Shown here: piece after piece, positions 33,971-47,082 of the stretch
Position numbering within the stretch: the stretch's first letter is position 1
How the letters are laid out: every line of letters starts with the position of its first letter
DNA from: Gorsachius magnificus
Taxonomy: Eukaryota; Chordata; Aves; Pelecaniformes; Ardeidae
Direction: 5' to 3'
Assembly (NCBI GenBank): GCA_034008185.1
Contig: CM067089.1
Coordinates: 19,976,213 to 20,040,212 of the forward strand
DNA: 64,000 nucleotides
Position numbers and translations under genes: made by a program
The notes under the pieces: generated by a model
Told to the model about the DNA's origin: nothing
What the model saw: only the letters and a program-made list of their open reading frames with translations
Databases searched by the model: none

Positions 33971-35559
33971 ATCCTGTGAGACCTGACTTCAGCCTGAGCA
34001 ACTCACGCCTGAGTAATTTGTTCCCTCAGCAGGTGGTTTTCTAGGCAATAGAAATGTGGTGAGGCAAGTTGTATTCATGGGAACACTTGCTGAAGTGCCC
34101 TGTGGGGAGGGATCCGTTTAACTAGGAAAGGCAGTGGTAGGAAGGACAGTAGAAGCATGGCAGTGAAAGAGCAAAAGCTAACAAAGCCTCTGGAGGACCC
34201 TGGAGGGCCATTGGTAACCTCCTCAGGTAACTTCCTTCCCTGCCCCTTCTCCTCCTGCTTAATACCAAGCACGGTATTTATCAGCTAGTAATGCAAAAGA
34301 GTCAATGAACTGGTCTCCACGGGTTAATATAGCTACAGACTCACTAAAATGCCTAATTGCCATGCTGAGGAATGTGAGATTGCAGTAACTCATTCAGTTA
34401 TAGCTCACTTTTTGTACTTCAGGATGAAAATCTCCCCTGGAGACGTAAGCTATTAGTTTTTTCTATTAATACTTTCTAGTACACCAGCAACAGTGCCTGG
34501 GAGGCTCCATGATAGGATAAAGCAACTCTCTGACTTGCAGAGTGTGAACATACTTCACCAATTTCTACCAGGGTCTCTGGACATGCCAAAGCCTGTAATC
34601 AGGGGCAGAAGCTCTTTAAAGGCCAAGCAGTGGGTTTCAGATGATGCCTTTGAAATGTTAATGGCATTGATCAGCCAGCAAGCCAAGGATCAGTCCATCC
34701 CCACTGCTTCCCTGGGATGGAAAGTGAAGCAAACAGCATTTCCGGGGCAGCAGGGGTGCCCACAGCCTGGCTGCGTCTCCTCAGGGTGGCAGCAGCCCAG
34801 CACGGTGCCAGTGAGGTGGTGGGATGCTCTGGGGGGACAGCAGAGCTGGTTGGGCTCCCACGTGGTTGCAGTGGAGCAGGGGAAGGCACTTAGGGCAACA
34901 CTTACCAGTCAGCAGCTGAGCCCAAGCCATTTTTTCTTTCAGGTTGACACAAAAAGTCTGTCTTAGCCCCAAATCAAGTGGTTTATTGCATTTTTAAAAT
35001 CTGTTTTGAAAAGTTTTAAAAGAAGTTGGGATTGTCAGAAAAAAAACACTGTAGGAGAAAAAAACCCCACTAACTGGAAAGTGGAAGTGGTTTCTTCTGA
35101 TTTGTTTGAATGTTTTATTTCCCTGCTTTTAATTTCTTCTGAAACCTATTATCTGAATTAGAGCAAGGTCCAAGAATAACTTCCATCCCTTCAAAGCTGT
35201 CCCCATTCCTGTCTTTTTCTGTTTTTATTGTTTGCTCTGTTCTGACTGTTGCATCCGTAAGGTGTATGCCCCCATGCAGTTTCTGAGAGCAAAGGGCCAG
35301 GCATTGCTGGCAAACCTGAAAGCCCCCCACTCACCCCAGGGCTTACAGCTCCGGCAGCCAGGGAGCCTTGCAGCCCCCTCACCCCATGCCCCAGGGCACT
35401 CTGCACAGAGGGACTGCCCTGGTGCAAAGGACCTTAAAGCCAAAATCTGCCCACAGTGTAGCACTTCCCAGACTCCTGACCCCAGATCCAGATGCAAGCC
35501 TCACTTCTGCTTGAACTTCCACCAGGCTCCCAGCCCCTAGTTTGGCAACTGCTGCTGTA
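33971..35559. other. No confirmed gene; one exon-like frame at 34457-34966
   Basis: A plus-strand frame open from 34457 to 34966 follows a plausible splice acceptor: a pyrimidine-rich stretch with 'ttaat' ending in 'tttctag' at 34479. Its first 75 codons have a protein-like composition, but I recognise no domain and see no strong in-frame donor. 34975-35110 has A/T runs of the type noted elsewhere. Elsewhere I see only chance frames. Confidence 0.45.
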
Positions 35560-35705
35560 GTTCATCGAAAGTTTGTCAAAATCCATACAATTCCACAAAC
35601 CCCACAGTTTCAACAAATCAGCATTTTTCTGCTGAAACCTGTTCTGCTGGAAATTTCCCAACCCGGTTCTACAGAGACCCATTATTTCTGAAACGCTTTT
35701 GTAAA
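35560..35705. repeat. Sauropsid interspersed repeat fragment (gaaa/tttc-rich)
   Basis: The words 'gtttcaacaaatcagcattt', 'ttctgctgaaacctgttc' and 'ctggaaatttcccaaccc' in this order match a repeat I know from turtle, crocodile and bird sequence. That repeat is built of 'tttcgacgaaa'-type words and ends near 'attcccaaccagctcta'. CpG positions have decayed to CA or TG. I recognise it by pattern only and do not know its class or name with certainty. Confidence 0.5.
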
Positions 35706-38700
35706 CATTTATTGCAGGGTTTTTCTTAATGACAGCAGCCACAGACTCTGGCTGAGCTTAATTTGGCAATTTGCAAATCTCACTCCTTTTTGTGTTTTGG
35801 CCAGTTGGAGGAAGGGAAAAATTTTTTGTGTCTTTCAACACCACCGCTGTGGTTTGGCTGCAAGATGTGCTACAAAATGTTTCCTGGAGATGTCCCTGCC
35901 TGACACAGCAAGACTGTGGTACTTGGGGCATTGTTCGTAGATAGTGGCAAAATAGTCTGCATTTGTGTAGCATCCTTCTCTTACAGTTCTTCAACATAAA
36001 GGAAGGTTTACCAGTGCATAGGGGATTTCAAGGAGATGGGAAGAATCTCAGCTTGTGTTGCCTCCATGAACTTCCTTTGGTCTTTACTAGCAAAAGGACA
36101 CCAAGCCTCACCCAAGGGAAAGAGGAGAGACCAGATCCTGGAGGCACTCAGCGTCGCTTAGGCTGCATCCAGAGGGACAGCAGTTACCACTTCCCCACAG
36201 GCTTGCTCTTTCTACCCAAAAAACACTGGAAGCCCTTCTAAGTCTGGCACCCAAACCTTATGCGTGTTCTTTAAGACCCCAGCAGAGGGATCTTCCCCAC
36301 TGGTGGGAGGTGGCAGACGTGGAATAAGGGTGAGGGGAGAATTCCCGTGTGGGATTTGCACTGGGACTGGAGGCTGTTTCTTGTATGACTGCCTGCAGGG
36401 GGGGGATCCCAAAGGGCTGCCCCTTCTGCCTGGGAAGCGGGGCAGGGGACCACTGAGGCCACAGTTCATCCACTCTGCCCCAGGCAGGGGGTGCAGCCCA
36501 TCCTTCACAGACAGACACATTCAGCAGCTGGGCTTTGCTGGTCACTGTCTCTCTAGTGCTCCCGGTGCTGTCGCAGGGAGGCGGCCAGCGGAATACAGCC
36601 AGCCTGGATAGGGTTTCACCAGCACTGCTTTGCGAGGTGGTCTGCAGGACAGAGAGGAAAGCTCAGCCTGCAGCACCGGCTGGGGATGCTGTGATCTGCT
36701 GTTCCTCTTAGCCGTCTGCCTTCCCTTCCCCGAGACCCTTTCCCCACAGATGCTCTCCATGCTGGAATACAGATTTGCTCTTTGTGATCATTATATTCAA
36801 ACCTCCTCTCTCTCAGGTTTGGATTACCCTGCTCTGTGTTCTTGAGCTCTTGCCTCAGTACCTAACACACCTCTGGGATCTGCCTACTCTAAACTTGATC
36901 CCTGCTGAAGATGAATGCTCACCTGCACATTTCTCATCTGTTTGGCTGCAGGTTTCCAGGTTCATGTACTGAGCTCCTCAAAAGCCATTTGATCAGTCCC
37001 TTTGTACTGCAGGGGGCCATCCCCTGCAAGTAAAGGACCGACGGTACATTTCGTTTCTTCCTACTGCCAGATCACGCTCTTAGCAGACCATTGCGGCAGA
37101 AAAAAAAATGCAGGATTTTTATAACTTTGCCTGTTCTTTGAGTGTAATGGTTTAGTGAGTGTAACACATAACCGGGAGCATAAGCAGCCTACAGGAGATG
37201 CCGAGGGCAAGGTCTTCCAGCGCCTGGCCAGGCAGAGATGGGGTAGAGGGTGTCAGGCTGCAGGGGAGGGTATCCCCCAGGCAGCTCAGCCACAGCAGCA
37301 TCCCTCTTCCCCTTCCCCCAGGCAGCCAGATCCAAAACTCGTTCCCATCATTTTGGTCTACCCACGCAGTGCCCTTCCCATGTGTGGGATCACCCTCTGC
37401 ACCGAGGGACAGGTCCGCACGTGCAGCTGCTCCGGGTGGGCTGATGTCGATTTACCCTGAGCTTCTCAGGCCGTGCTGTGCTGAGGCTTCTGTCAGCCAC
37501 CAGGGAACCCATGCCCCATCATTTTGTTGATCCTCCAAAATTTGCAATGGGGTCAAGGCTCTCCTGCATTTCTGTCAGGCTCTCCAAGCGCCGAAAGAAA
37601 ATCAGCAATGACATCTTTAAAAATGAGCCTCATTTCCCAGCTGCCTCCAAGAAAAACTTTGCAGCATTAAGGTTGCCTTTCACTGTGAAAATCACACGTA
37701 ATGCACTTGTCTGCTGGAGCAGAAAGTTCACGTGTATGCAGAAAACCCCCAGAGCCTTTCACAGATGGGCGAGTTATGGCTTGTCCTTGCGCTGCCGTAT
37801 AGGAGTCAGGGCAGATGGAAAAAAAGGCTTCATATCTGCAGGGGTCCCCGCGCATGTGCTGAGGTTGGTGCTGACCCAGGCCATCCTGAGGGCTGAGGGT
37901 GCTCTGCAGCGTAAGGCAAAGTGCTACACTCCAGTCCTCGTACTTCAGGCTCACTTCAGGCCTCCTTAATAAGCCCAGTTGCATTTAATATAAACACCCG
38001 AGTGAATCTAAGCAACATGTTTTTGTGCCTAGGGCAGCAAATGGAGAAAGGAACAATGTTTTTCATCAGGTGCCTCTAATTTGTCCATTTTTTCTATTCC
38101 TTACAGTATCTATAACACTGTTTGAATTACAGCCCAGAACACGGTCTCCTCTAAAACTACTTTAGAGGTAGTGGAAACCACACAAAGCAGAGCTGCATAA
38201 CCCTCTTTCCTCCTTAAATCATTTCGTATTTCGCAGGTCCTACAGAATGCTTTGCGGTTCAGGAGAACAGTCGCTCTGGGACACCACACATCCCATTTTA
38301 AATAATAGCCCAAGCGTTGCCTGGAGGAATATTAGTAACGTTTGCCAATTTTAAAAGGTTTGTAAAAGAATTTCCCATTATAGTATTTCACAAAGCAGCC
38401 ATTTCAGTATCATTTATGCCTTGTTATGTTTCAACATCTCTCTAAGTTTGTATGTAATTTCTAACATAAGAAAACACTTGCTCCAGTAGAGACCTTCCAA
38501 TTCTTTCTGTAGAAAGAATTTTGCTCCAAGTGAGAATACTGTGGGGTTTCTAGTACCTTCATTCGGATTGAGTTCTTTGGTCCTACAAAACCATTAGCAT
38601 CCTTGCAAGAGTATCAGGACAGCTGTCTGTCTGGCTCACCGCAGGCAGGTTAGCAGCGGGGGGAGGCTTGTTAAGCCGCTGCCATGAGATGCTCCGGTCT

Positions 38701-38708
38701 CCTGGAAT
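35706..38708. other. No gene seen
   Basis: Non-coding. GC-richer patches at 36290-36600 and 37190-37470 carry overlapping frames on both strands. A plus-strand frame of 163 codons (37478-37969) and a minus-strand frame of 105 codons (37667-37984) overlap and have no domain. 38290-38460 is AT-rich and repeat-free. Confidence 0.6.
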
Positions 38709-39655
38709 TTATTCATGACTCGCAAGGCAGTGAGGCAGACTGCTTTCAATGAACTGCAAGAAGAGCTGCGAGCCCAGCTGAGCCGAGACTGGTGCCAGTT
38801 TTGGTGCTGGGGACCCATGGCTGAAGGATGTTTCCTCTGCACAGTCACTCCAGGTGCGTGACAGACGCTGGCTCTGGTAGCCGTGATGCGTCTGTGGCCT
38901 GAAGGAGAAACCCATGGACCCACTCCAAACATCGCACTGCATCAGTGTGAGCCGCATGGAGACAGAGTAGAACGCTGCCAGGGCCAGGCCAGCCTTGCTT
39001 GGGTCCTTGCCCCTGGTTAGGTTGTTGGCCTCTGGTTGCTTTGCCTTCCCTCTCCTCCCCCCGTTCTGCCCGCTCCTCTGAGCTGGCAGCGGTGAGGCTG
39101 CAGCTCTGCCTCCCAGCAGCCTGCGGCGCCGCTTGGGCTCTCGTCCTGCTGGCAGCCAGGGGCAGGGCTGGCGGGGAGAGGAGCAGCAGGGCCCCAGATG
39201 GGTTTGTTGGCGCACATCTGGATCTGCAGCTCTGGCAGGTGCAAACACCAGGGTCAGCTTGTGACAGGAGTAGATGCAAGACAGCAGGAGAAGTCCAGAT
39301 GACAGCGCTGGTCTTCTCCACACCTCACTGCAAAAGCTGGCAAAATGTTTTGGGTCAGAGTCGCTGGCACAGGGCACCTGTTCAAACCACGCTTTTAAAC
39401 TGCTTGTGGGGCAGGGGCTCAGCTCTGGCCTCTGCCTGCCTCCTAGCATTTCTCCTTCCATGGCCTGGTGCACTGAGCACGCTCCAGGCTAGAGGGTGCT
39501 ACAGGCTCGAGTCTTCTCAGGCTGAAGAGGAATTAAATTTCAGGGGTCTCAACTCTTGCTCTATTCACTTCCCAGATACATATAAATGGAGGGGAGGAGG
39601 ATGCCTCTTTTCTTCTCTAAAAAAAAGTAAACGTAACGTGATATTTCGAGTGTGA
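38709..39655. other. GC/CpG-richer patch with antiparallel open frames
   Basis: Minus-strand frames of 254 codons (38709-39473) and 158 codons (38845-39321) overlap a plus-strand frame of 218 codons (38999-39655). The core 39030-39200 is the most GC-rich DNA seen here and holds about eight CpGs, for example 'gcggcgccgc', in a window otherwise poor in CpG. It could be a small or decaying CpG island or simply GC-biased DNA. No protein domain was recognised in any frame. Confidence 0.4.
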
Positions 39656-40669
39656 TCTTCTTGGTGTGAATTGTTCTCCAAGCATGCCTTGCCTCCTCTG
39701 GGATTCAAGAGACCAGCCTCTAGTTTTAGGGTCCCCCTCAGCAAGAAGTAAGTGGCTGGTGGATCAGACTGTGGGAATGCAGGCTGTGTTGGGAAGTGGA
39801 AATCTTGGCACTGAGGGACTATAAAGCCAAGGAGTAGAAGAGGTCTAACACATCCCTTTGGCCTTTACTGGAGAACGCAGTCCTTGCATCAGAGTCAACC
39901 AAATGCAACATGCTTGCGTCTCAGCGCTTCTGGTTCCCAGTCATAGCATAAACCCACCTCCCTGGGGACTTAAACTAAGGCACCAGCCTAACCACCGGAG
40001 CAGCTGTGGCACAAGCATGCGCTGTGCTGCTGTCTAGGGCCCATAAACTTCAGTGCAGAGGCAGGGCAGAAAGCCACGGGCAGTAACATCTTAAACCACT
40101 TCATTGAGATTTTCCAGAGCTCATTTGTCAGAGCCTGAGGTCTTTAAACTGAACATAATCTTTCCTGAGCAGAAGGCATCGGTGCTGTACAAAAACACTG
40201 GAGATATTTTGAAGAGTGTAACCACAGCTTGCAGCGCAGAGACCACAGCTGGTTTTCTGTACACAAAACTCAGTGGAATCTTCCAAATTCCCCCAAGCCC
40301 CCAGATGTTTGCACCCTGCACGGGAGCTGTGAGAGCTTGGGGTGTCATCTCCTGCATGCTTTCACCCTGAAACAGGCATAAGGTACCATGGTTGCACAAC
40401 AATGTTAAAACCAGCAATCCTCAAAAAAGAAAAAAAAAGTGAAGATGAGCGTAACAGAGGTGGAGGGGAGGGAGCGGAATGGGCATCACTGTAATTGCTT
40501 GGAAACATCACTGTATGATAAACAAGCACCCAACTGAAAAGCAACTTGACAACACAAACACAGTAGTCAACACTGGAATGAGCTGAAACGGCAAACAGGA
40601 TCGGTGACAGCAGGGGCAGAGTGTGTGCTTTAGCGCTGGCACCGTCTGTGTGCGTGGTCTTGGCAGAAG
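39656..40669. other. No gene seen
   Basis: Ordinary non-coding DNA with short chance frames and an A-rich stretch at 40421-40440. No repeat or RNA gene was recognised before the SINE remnant. Confidence 0.65.
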
Positions 40670-40785
40670 CTGTACCTTGGTTTCCTGTATCAAGAGGCAG
40701 AGAATAGTATTTCCTTACCTCGCAGTCCTCTTGTAAGTCTTAATTAATTTATGTTCATAAATCACTGCGAGAGCTCAAGTAGGAG
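40670..40785 (+). mobile_element. MIR/L2-type SINE or LINE 3' remnant
   Basis: The order is 'taccttggtttcctgtatca', 'gaatagtatttccttacctc', 'gcagtcctcttgtaagtctt' and 'aattaatttatgttcataaa'. It matches the MIR/L2 progression from the 'gcctcagtttcc' box through 'ggataatagtacttacctca' and 'gggttgttgtgaggattaa' to a 'tgtaaa' region. Only the 3' half is recognisable. It is in plus orientation and strongly diverged, so it is very old. The 'cttacct' word reads as a splice donor on the minus strand, but that is intrinsic to the repeat. Confidence 0.7.
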
Positions 40786-43700
40786 TATCCATTTACTGTG
40801 GAGCTGAAAATGATATAATCGTTTTTTCTCTTTGATAAAGCATAGCACAAAGTAAATATTTTGCCAAGTGAGAACCTTAATTATCATTTTGAATAGAAAA
40901 TATCCTAAACAGCCTAATATTGAAACAAAATGTTAGTTAACCACAGAAGGACTTTCCATGTCCAGAGCTGGATCTCCCACTTGTGAACTTACAGCCTAGA
41001 GGCGTGATGGCTTTCCATCAAATCTTCTACATGTTGGAATGAAATACCAATGGCTGTAATCCTAGGGAAGAATCCAAATACTGCAATAGACCTAAAGTAA
41101 AGGAAGTGGGCAGCAGTGCTCTCTGTGTCTAGGAAATGTTTACTTGATAAATATTTAGCGATCTTGGAGGTATTTTTGAGGAAAAAAAATGGCATGGGTT
41201 CATGTTGATGAATGTTTTGCTACTGATTAAATCTGAGCCTGTATAAACTGTGCAGTGACAAAGAAACCTGAGACTGTAATGAGGAAACAGTTGGGTAGGA
41301 TGTGAGAGATTGAAACCACAGATATTGCCATTCCCAGGAGAAATACCTTATTCTAAGGACTGGAAATTAGTTTGGGACTATTGGATTCCATTCAAGGAAT
41401 AAGTCCTATTATGTACAATATCTCCTAATCTTTACCCCAGAAATTGCCTTGAAAAGCCAAATCTTGTATTGTAGTAATTAAAGGAAAACATATGTGAAAC
41501 AAGACGCTTATTTCTTGTCTGGACTTTCATTAGCCTGTCCAGTGTAAAACATCACCGTGTCTCCAGTCAGTATAGATCAACTTCCCTCTACACATCCCCA
41601 GATGGAAAATGACTTTGAGCATTTTATAGACACAGGATTTCCAAGGCACTCAATTTTGGTTGTGCAACCTGGCCTTGTCCTTCAATATTCATTTATTTAT
41701 GCAGTTAATCTTCTCTGTGCAGTGGTCCCACTAACTTCACTGAGACATTGTTTTCAAGCAAGTCCCTAAGTTGTTGTTGAACCGTATTGCTTGGCATGTT
41801 ACTTTTTAGCATAGAGGCCAAAAATATTGAAAAGTGGTAACCTAAAAATGAGTTCCCTAGCTCCTGACTTGGACACTTATTAAAGCAAGACTGGACGTGC
41901 AATACTTTTGGACATTATGCTGCTAATATAATAGGTCCACCTCATCATCAAACCTAACTTAGCTTTGAAAATTTATGGCTAAGTATAATGGAAAAAGAAC
42001 AAATAACTTGTTGCAATACATTTATGTCTTTCCAGGGTAAAAGTCTGCCATACCTTGAGTAATTTCCGTTTGACATTAATAAACATTTTATTGCAACACG
42101 CTTAAGCCATGTTGTATATCCCTGCTCAGCAATATTGACACCCAGAGGTCAGGACTGTGTGAAATGGCCTAGATCCCATGAAAATACAAATCGGATTTGT
42201 GGTCAACCAAAATTTGAGTTTCATACTCACACAGACATAATTGGCCACTGGAGTTTCTTGCGTATGTCCTTGCTGAGGCTTATTTTGTAGCTCTGGTGGT
42301 GGTTTCAAAATTCTGTTCTTCATAAGAAAAACAAATAGTTATACTAATGCCAGAAGTGCTCTGCCTGCAACAGGTAAGATTACGGCGGGCGCAGCTAGAG
42401 CAGGGCAGGCTCTGCCCAGGCACGGCCCTATCTGCCAGCGGAGAGCACGGGGGAACCTGCATCGCCTCCGCAGGGCCAGAGCAGGGGCATCAGCTGTCAG
42501 GAAAACTCACCCTGCCCCTTTTGCGTGAGCTGAAGACCCCCATAAGGAGAAGGAACTGATGATCAGAGCCATTCCCAATGGTGCCCCAACGTCTTCCCGA
42601 AGGGATTTCAAGTGACAGAAAAGAGCGGAATGATCCAGGTTAAAACAGAGGCATAGCTGGGAAAGTTAGGAGTTCAGTGGGTAGCTTTTTGGACTCAGGC
42701 CCTTCCTGTTTATGCTCAGCTATCTCTCTCCTCATCACCTCTGACATTTCCAGCCTGCAAATGCAGATTACATTAGAGGGTGGGAACAGTGCTGTCGCCG
42801 ATGCAGAGACGCGCTCATTCTTCTCATAGTTATTTTTTCCAGAATGCTGTAAAATCTCCAGGTTTGTACAGATAGTCTGAGTCATTATACCTTACGGAGA
42901 GCAAGAATTTGATTCCAAACCTGGGATTTTTTTGGCAAACATCGGTGAGATACGCACCTAATTCCTTCAAATTATGATGTGATATCAGAAAGTTTTGGTT
43001 CATATTCCTTTTAGTTTGCCTCAGCTCCTCATTTGGGAAGGCTGTATTTCCAAAGTTACTCAGGGTAAAGTCTGAAATTTAAAAATAGACTGGTCCCAAC
43101 AGGGAATGAGAAGTGTTCAGCAGAACTCGGAAGAGTTCAGGCTCTCTCTGTAAGGTAGGGCTTTTGCAGACAGTTGGTGTTAGGAGGAAAGGGTTGGATC
43201 CAGATGCTGTGCCATGACTACTGACCCTGAATCATCCCTCAGTCCCTTGCTAAAAATGTGTGCTGTGCATATTTATTGCTCTCCAACTGCTTTCCTTTGA
43301 GTGTCCTTGGAGCAGGTTGGCCCTAGAGCAAAGCTTTAATTGCTTGTGTTTCTAAGTGCTCTAAAATCCACCTGTGTATGTTAGAAACATTTTCAGAGGG
43401 AAAAAAAAAAAAGTTAGATGGTTTTAACACATTTAAAACCATTATAGGAATAAGGGGATGGACTGAAAGACTGGTAAATGTAGCTATGGATTAATGGACT
43501 CAGGTCCAAAGCTCAGGCAAGCGCTTTGTTTTGATTCACAGGCAAAACAAAGTAATTTAAACATAGTATGAAAATAAAATTTTAAAAAAATAAATTCTTT
43601 TGTTTGCTTCATTGTATGTCGTTTGAAATGTTCCCTGAAACCGAGTTTTATTTCAAAGTTTTGTTTCCCCCCCATTTTCAAATACATTTAAATGAAAGTG

Positions 43701-46680
43701 GAAACAAACAATAGTGGTCTTGAAAAAATGGTAGTTTTTTTCTGGAAAACAATAAAATGAAGCAGCTGGACCTTACCATTTTTTTTCCTATTTTTATTTT
43801 TTGCTTGAATTTGGCAGATATTTTTATTCTATGAAAATGACAACATTGGTGGAGATTTAACCAAAGAGGCACGAACTTTCCTCATAACACTGTTGGACCA
43901 GCTTAGCCCCAATGACAGCTGTAGTCCTGCTTGCTGGGCTTTGCTCAGGAGGTTCCTCAGGCCTCTCCTATAGCAAGAAACTGACTTTAATAATCAGCCT
44001 TCTTTCAAGGCATGTGGCTCGGGAAATTGTCTTCAAAGCTGGTAGGGCCTGGGGTAGACCTGGGAATGGAAACTGGAGATAATGTGATTAAGGGTTTTCA
44101 GGGATAGAGCAATCCCTCAAACAAACTGGGGCTTCGTGTTCAAAGAAAAAAAAAAAACAAAAACCTAAAATTCTTTGGCCTAAGCAGGCTGCTTCAGAAG
44201 CATTTATGCTGGGAAATAAGCTAGCATGGGGTTTGCAGTAGAAGTCTGCAGCCACTACATGAACAGTTTTTCAAGGCAGAGGCTCTCTTTCCCGGCCAGC
44301 CCAGGGACAGACAACTCGTGTGGCTACTTATCTTCAGTGAGCATCCAGACAGGGCTGAGGATCTTTGCCCTTTCCCTGCTCTATGAGTTATCGAGGGAAA
44401 ACAACCCAGCAGAAAATCTTCCAGAGCCATTGCTCACACAACTGGAGTCTGGCAGAGACCGGGGATGATAAAAGAGCTACGGTTCGCTCAGTTGCTACCT
44501 CGGCTACATCCAGCCAACCTTCTCTACCTGCCCAAAACATTCCTTAACCCTGTTGATTTTGGTGAAAAATAGAAAACTGGAAAAGCTTGATCTGTGCTAA
44601 AATTTTCATGAAAAATCCTAACCAAAATGTGCTTCACCTGTAACAAGTGCAAGAGATTTAGCTGACATGAGCAACTGCCAAAATCTCCCAGGAGCAATCC
44701 AGTCCTGTGCTGAGTACTGCCCGCAGGGGGCTGAGCTCCCTGCACTCCCACGGGCTATTTTGAGCTTCCAGTACCTCCCAAGAAGATGCGTGGAAATGGT
44801 GCTGCAGCCCTGAAACCTAACGCATTCTGCTTGTGTTCCTCTCTATTTAGTTAGGAAAGTGGTAAACATTGCAGAGATTAACCTTGTAACCTCGGCTAAT
44901 TCACATTAAGTTAGTAAAAAGGAGCAGAATCTAGGAACAATCAGCATTTGTGGCTTTCTAGCCCTTTTAAGCTCATTTTTCTGCAATGCAAACCTCCCTC
45001 TCCAATGATTTCTTCGGCTTTAAGTCCTCTGAATTCCAAACTTTTATGTTATTACAAGCTTCCCTTTGCTGACTGTGTCTGTGCCAGCAGGTGCATGAAC
45101 AGGGGGGTCCAAGGCAATGTGCGTTTTATTACTTCCAAATAGACTGGTTTTTTTGATTCTTACAAGTTCTGGGGCTATTACTTGATATTTGGCTATTAAG
45201 GTTACAAGAGCAGAGATGCCTCACTTCAGAGCCTGTAACTATGTCTATCAAAAAGGCTACTGTGTAATTGGTATTTGAAATGTGCATGCCAGCTGGGAAA
45301 CCTGCACGTGTGGGAAAATACCAGTGGAAGGAATAAAAAGACATAATAAATTCTGCTAAGAACAAGCAAGAGGTTTTAACCAGGGTTTCTGCTTGTGTCA
45401 GAGGGAAACCATCCTATTGCATTAATAAAGCAAGTAGGGCTATGCTCCTATCAGATCCTACTTGCAAGGGGTCCCTAGGCAGCTCTTGCCCTGAGATGAG
45501 GCAGCTCCAGGCCGTGTCCTGGGCTGTCATTCAGCAAGGATTGCGCTTTTCTCCATCAGCTCCAAAAGGAGCATCCCCCCTTCCTTGCTGACCACTTGCT
45601 CTCCACCTGCTGTTCCTGCCTGTTTTCGGTTGTGTGCCCTGATTTATCCCTGGCAGGGTTTGTGTGTGAAGGGATGGCTAGAACCAGTCAGATAGATAGG
45701 GCCTTTGAGGGAGGGAAGGCAAACTCTGGTAGCTTCATGAAAAAAAGATGACTCAGTTGGGTTGCTATTAAACTGTGTGTACATAGCCCCGCTCAGAACT
45801 ATTTCTGGTTTCTATTTAAATGTTTCAAGAGCAGTGGAAGTCCATTTACAGGAAATCAAATAGCAGACAATAGGGACCTACCTCAGCAGGAAAAAGCACA
45901 GGCTTTTATTTACAAGGAATTAATTCTTCCAAGCAAGGGGGAGCACCAGATGCAGTGACAGACTCCCTTTCCCTTCCCAAATGGCTGCTAAAAGGGACAG
46001 ACTTTGCACTCTGTCACAATGTTTACATGTGGCCTCCCCAATAGCCAAACCTACTGTCGCTGAGAGCCAGAAGTGAGCAATAAATAATCCCACTGACTTT
46101 CACCTTGCTGCAAAAGCTTTCATCTTAGAGGACAGGAAACCCTTTCTGACACACTTCACACCTTGAAAAAATGCCTTTGCATTAGGAAGTGGGAACTGAA
46201 ACAGCCTTCAAGAGAGGTGTTGATGCACAAGGGGACCTAGTCCAGAGACCATTTATTTGCCTCCTTGCTCTGTCAAAAGATGAGACTTGAGGAACCTGTT
46301 CCTTTAATACCCCACTCAGACAGCCTTTGCTTCTCTTTTTTGGAAGAGAAGACTCTCAGGAAGAGGGCTGCGGTTAATTTTGTGCCTGCTTTTAAGGGAC
46401 TGTGCTGGGGAAAAATAGATTTCAATTTTCATGCCTTAGCCCTTGCAAGCTGTTAAAATTGGACCACTGTAGATGATGGTCTTGCTGACCCCCTTGTGGC
46501 TTTGGTAGCCTCTCTCTTAGTGGGCTGAGAGGCTCCTGGTTATTTTCTGCAGGCACTTGTCCTCCACCAAACCTTCCAGTAAAAGCATTCCTACACCCAC
46601 TTGTTCTGAGTCCCTCTGCAACAGCTCTCCTGCCTGCAGGCTTTTATAGCCTGTAGTCTGTTTATGGGTTTAGCTTTATA
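40786..46680. other. No gene seen
   Basis: Long AT-leaning non-coding stretch. A run of 12 A lies near 43401-43412 and another A tract at 44144-44156. The piece around 41690-41770 ('gtggtcccactaacttcac') may be one more eroded sauropsid repeat, but I could not confirm it. A small 8-bp hairpin, 'cttctctt' with 'aagagaag', is at 46330-46351. No exon or RNA gene is supported. Confidence 0.6.
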
Positions 46681-46740
46681 GCCAGCCTAATTAGCTGCTG
46701 CGATAAGGATAATTAGGTAATTAGGATAATTTGGATAGCA
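46681..46740. promoter_or_regulatory. Cluster of TAATTA homeodomain-type words (putative)
   Basis: Three exact TAATTA words lie at 46688-46693, 46710-46715 and 46718-46723, followed by ATAATTT at 46727-46733. They are interleaved with GATA-like 'ggata' and 'gataagg' words. TAATTA is the core recognised by many homeodomain proteins and 'gataag' resembles a GATA-factor site. Part of the pattern comes from a short internal duplication, 'aattagg' 'taattagg'. The regulatory role is an inference from motif density only. Confidence 0.3.
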
Positions 46741-47082
46741 CAGTATGAGGCTTTTCAAGCCTCTCTTCTGGAGAGCTTTGTCTGCCACAGTGTAGTCAGT
46801 GACACTCAGCGGATCTAATGGAAAACAAAAAGCTCGTATATCTGTGAGCATGATGGATGGGGAGAGTTAACACCCAAGCCAAAGAGCTCAGAATAAGTAA
46901 CCTTGAGACGTACTCTGCGAGGACAGTGCTGAACTCGCAGGGTCACAGCCGAAAGGCACATGGCAGGATAGCTTCCTCCTACCTTGCAGGATATAAAATC
47001 AGGGCTCCAGTCCCTCTGCTTCGACCTGCTGACTTTTGATACAGACAGAGATGACGACTAGAAAAAAAATGAGCAAGAAAGC
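46741..47082. other. No gene seen
   Basis: Mixed non-coding sequence between the TAATTA cluster and the CR1 fragment. A 60-codon plus-strand frame here has no recognisable motif. Confidence 0.65.

Noticed and set aside
41690..41775. Further sauropsid repeat suggested by 'gtggtcccactaacttcac'
   Set aside because: Only a short central word matches. No inverted arms or further family words are present, so I could not support a call.
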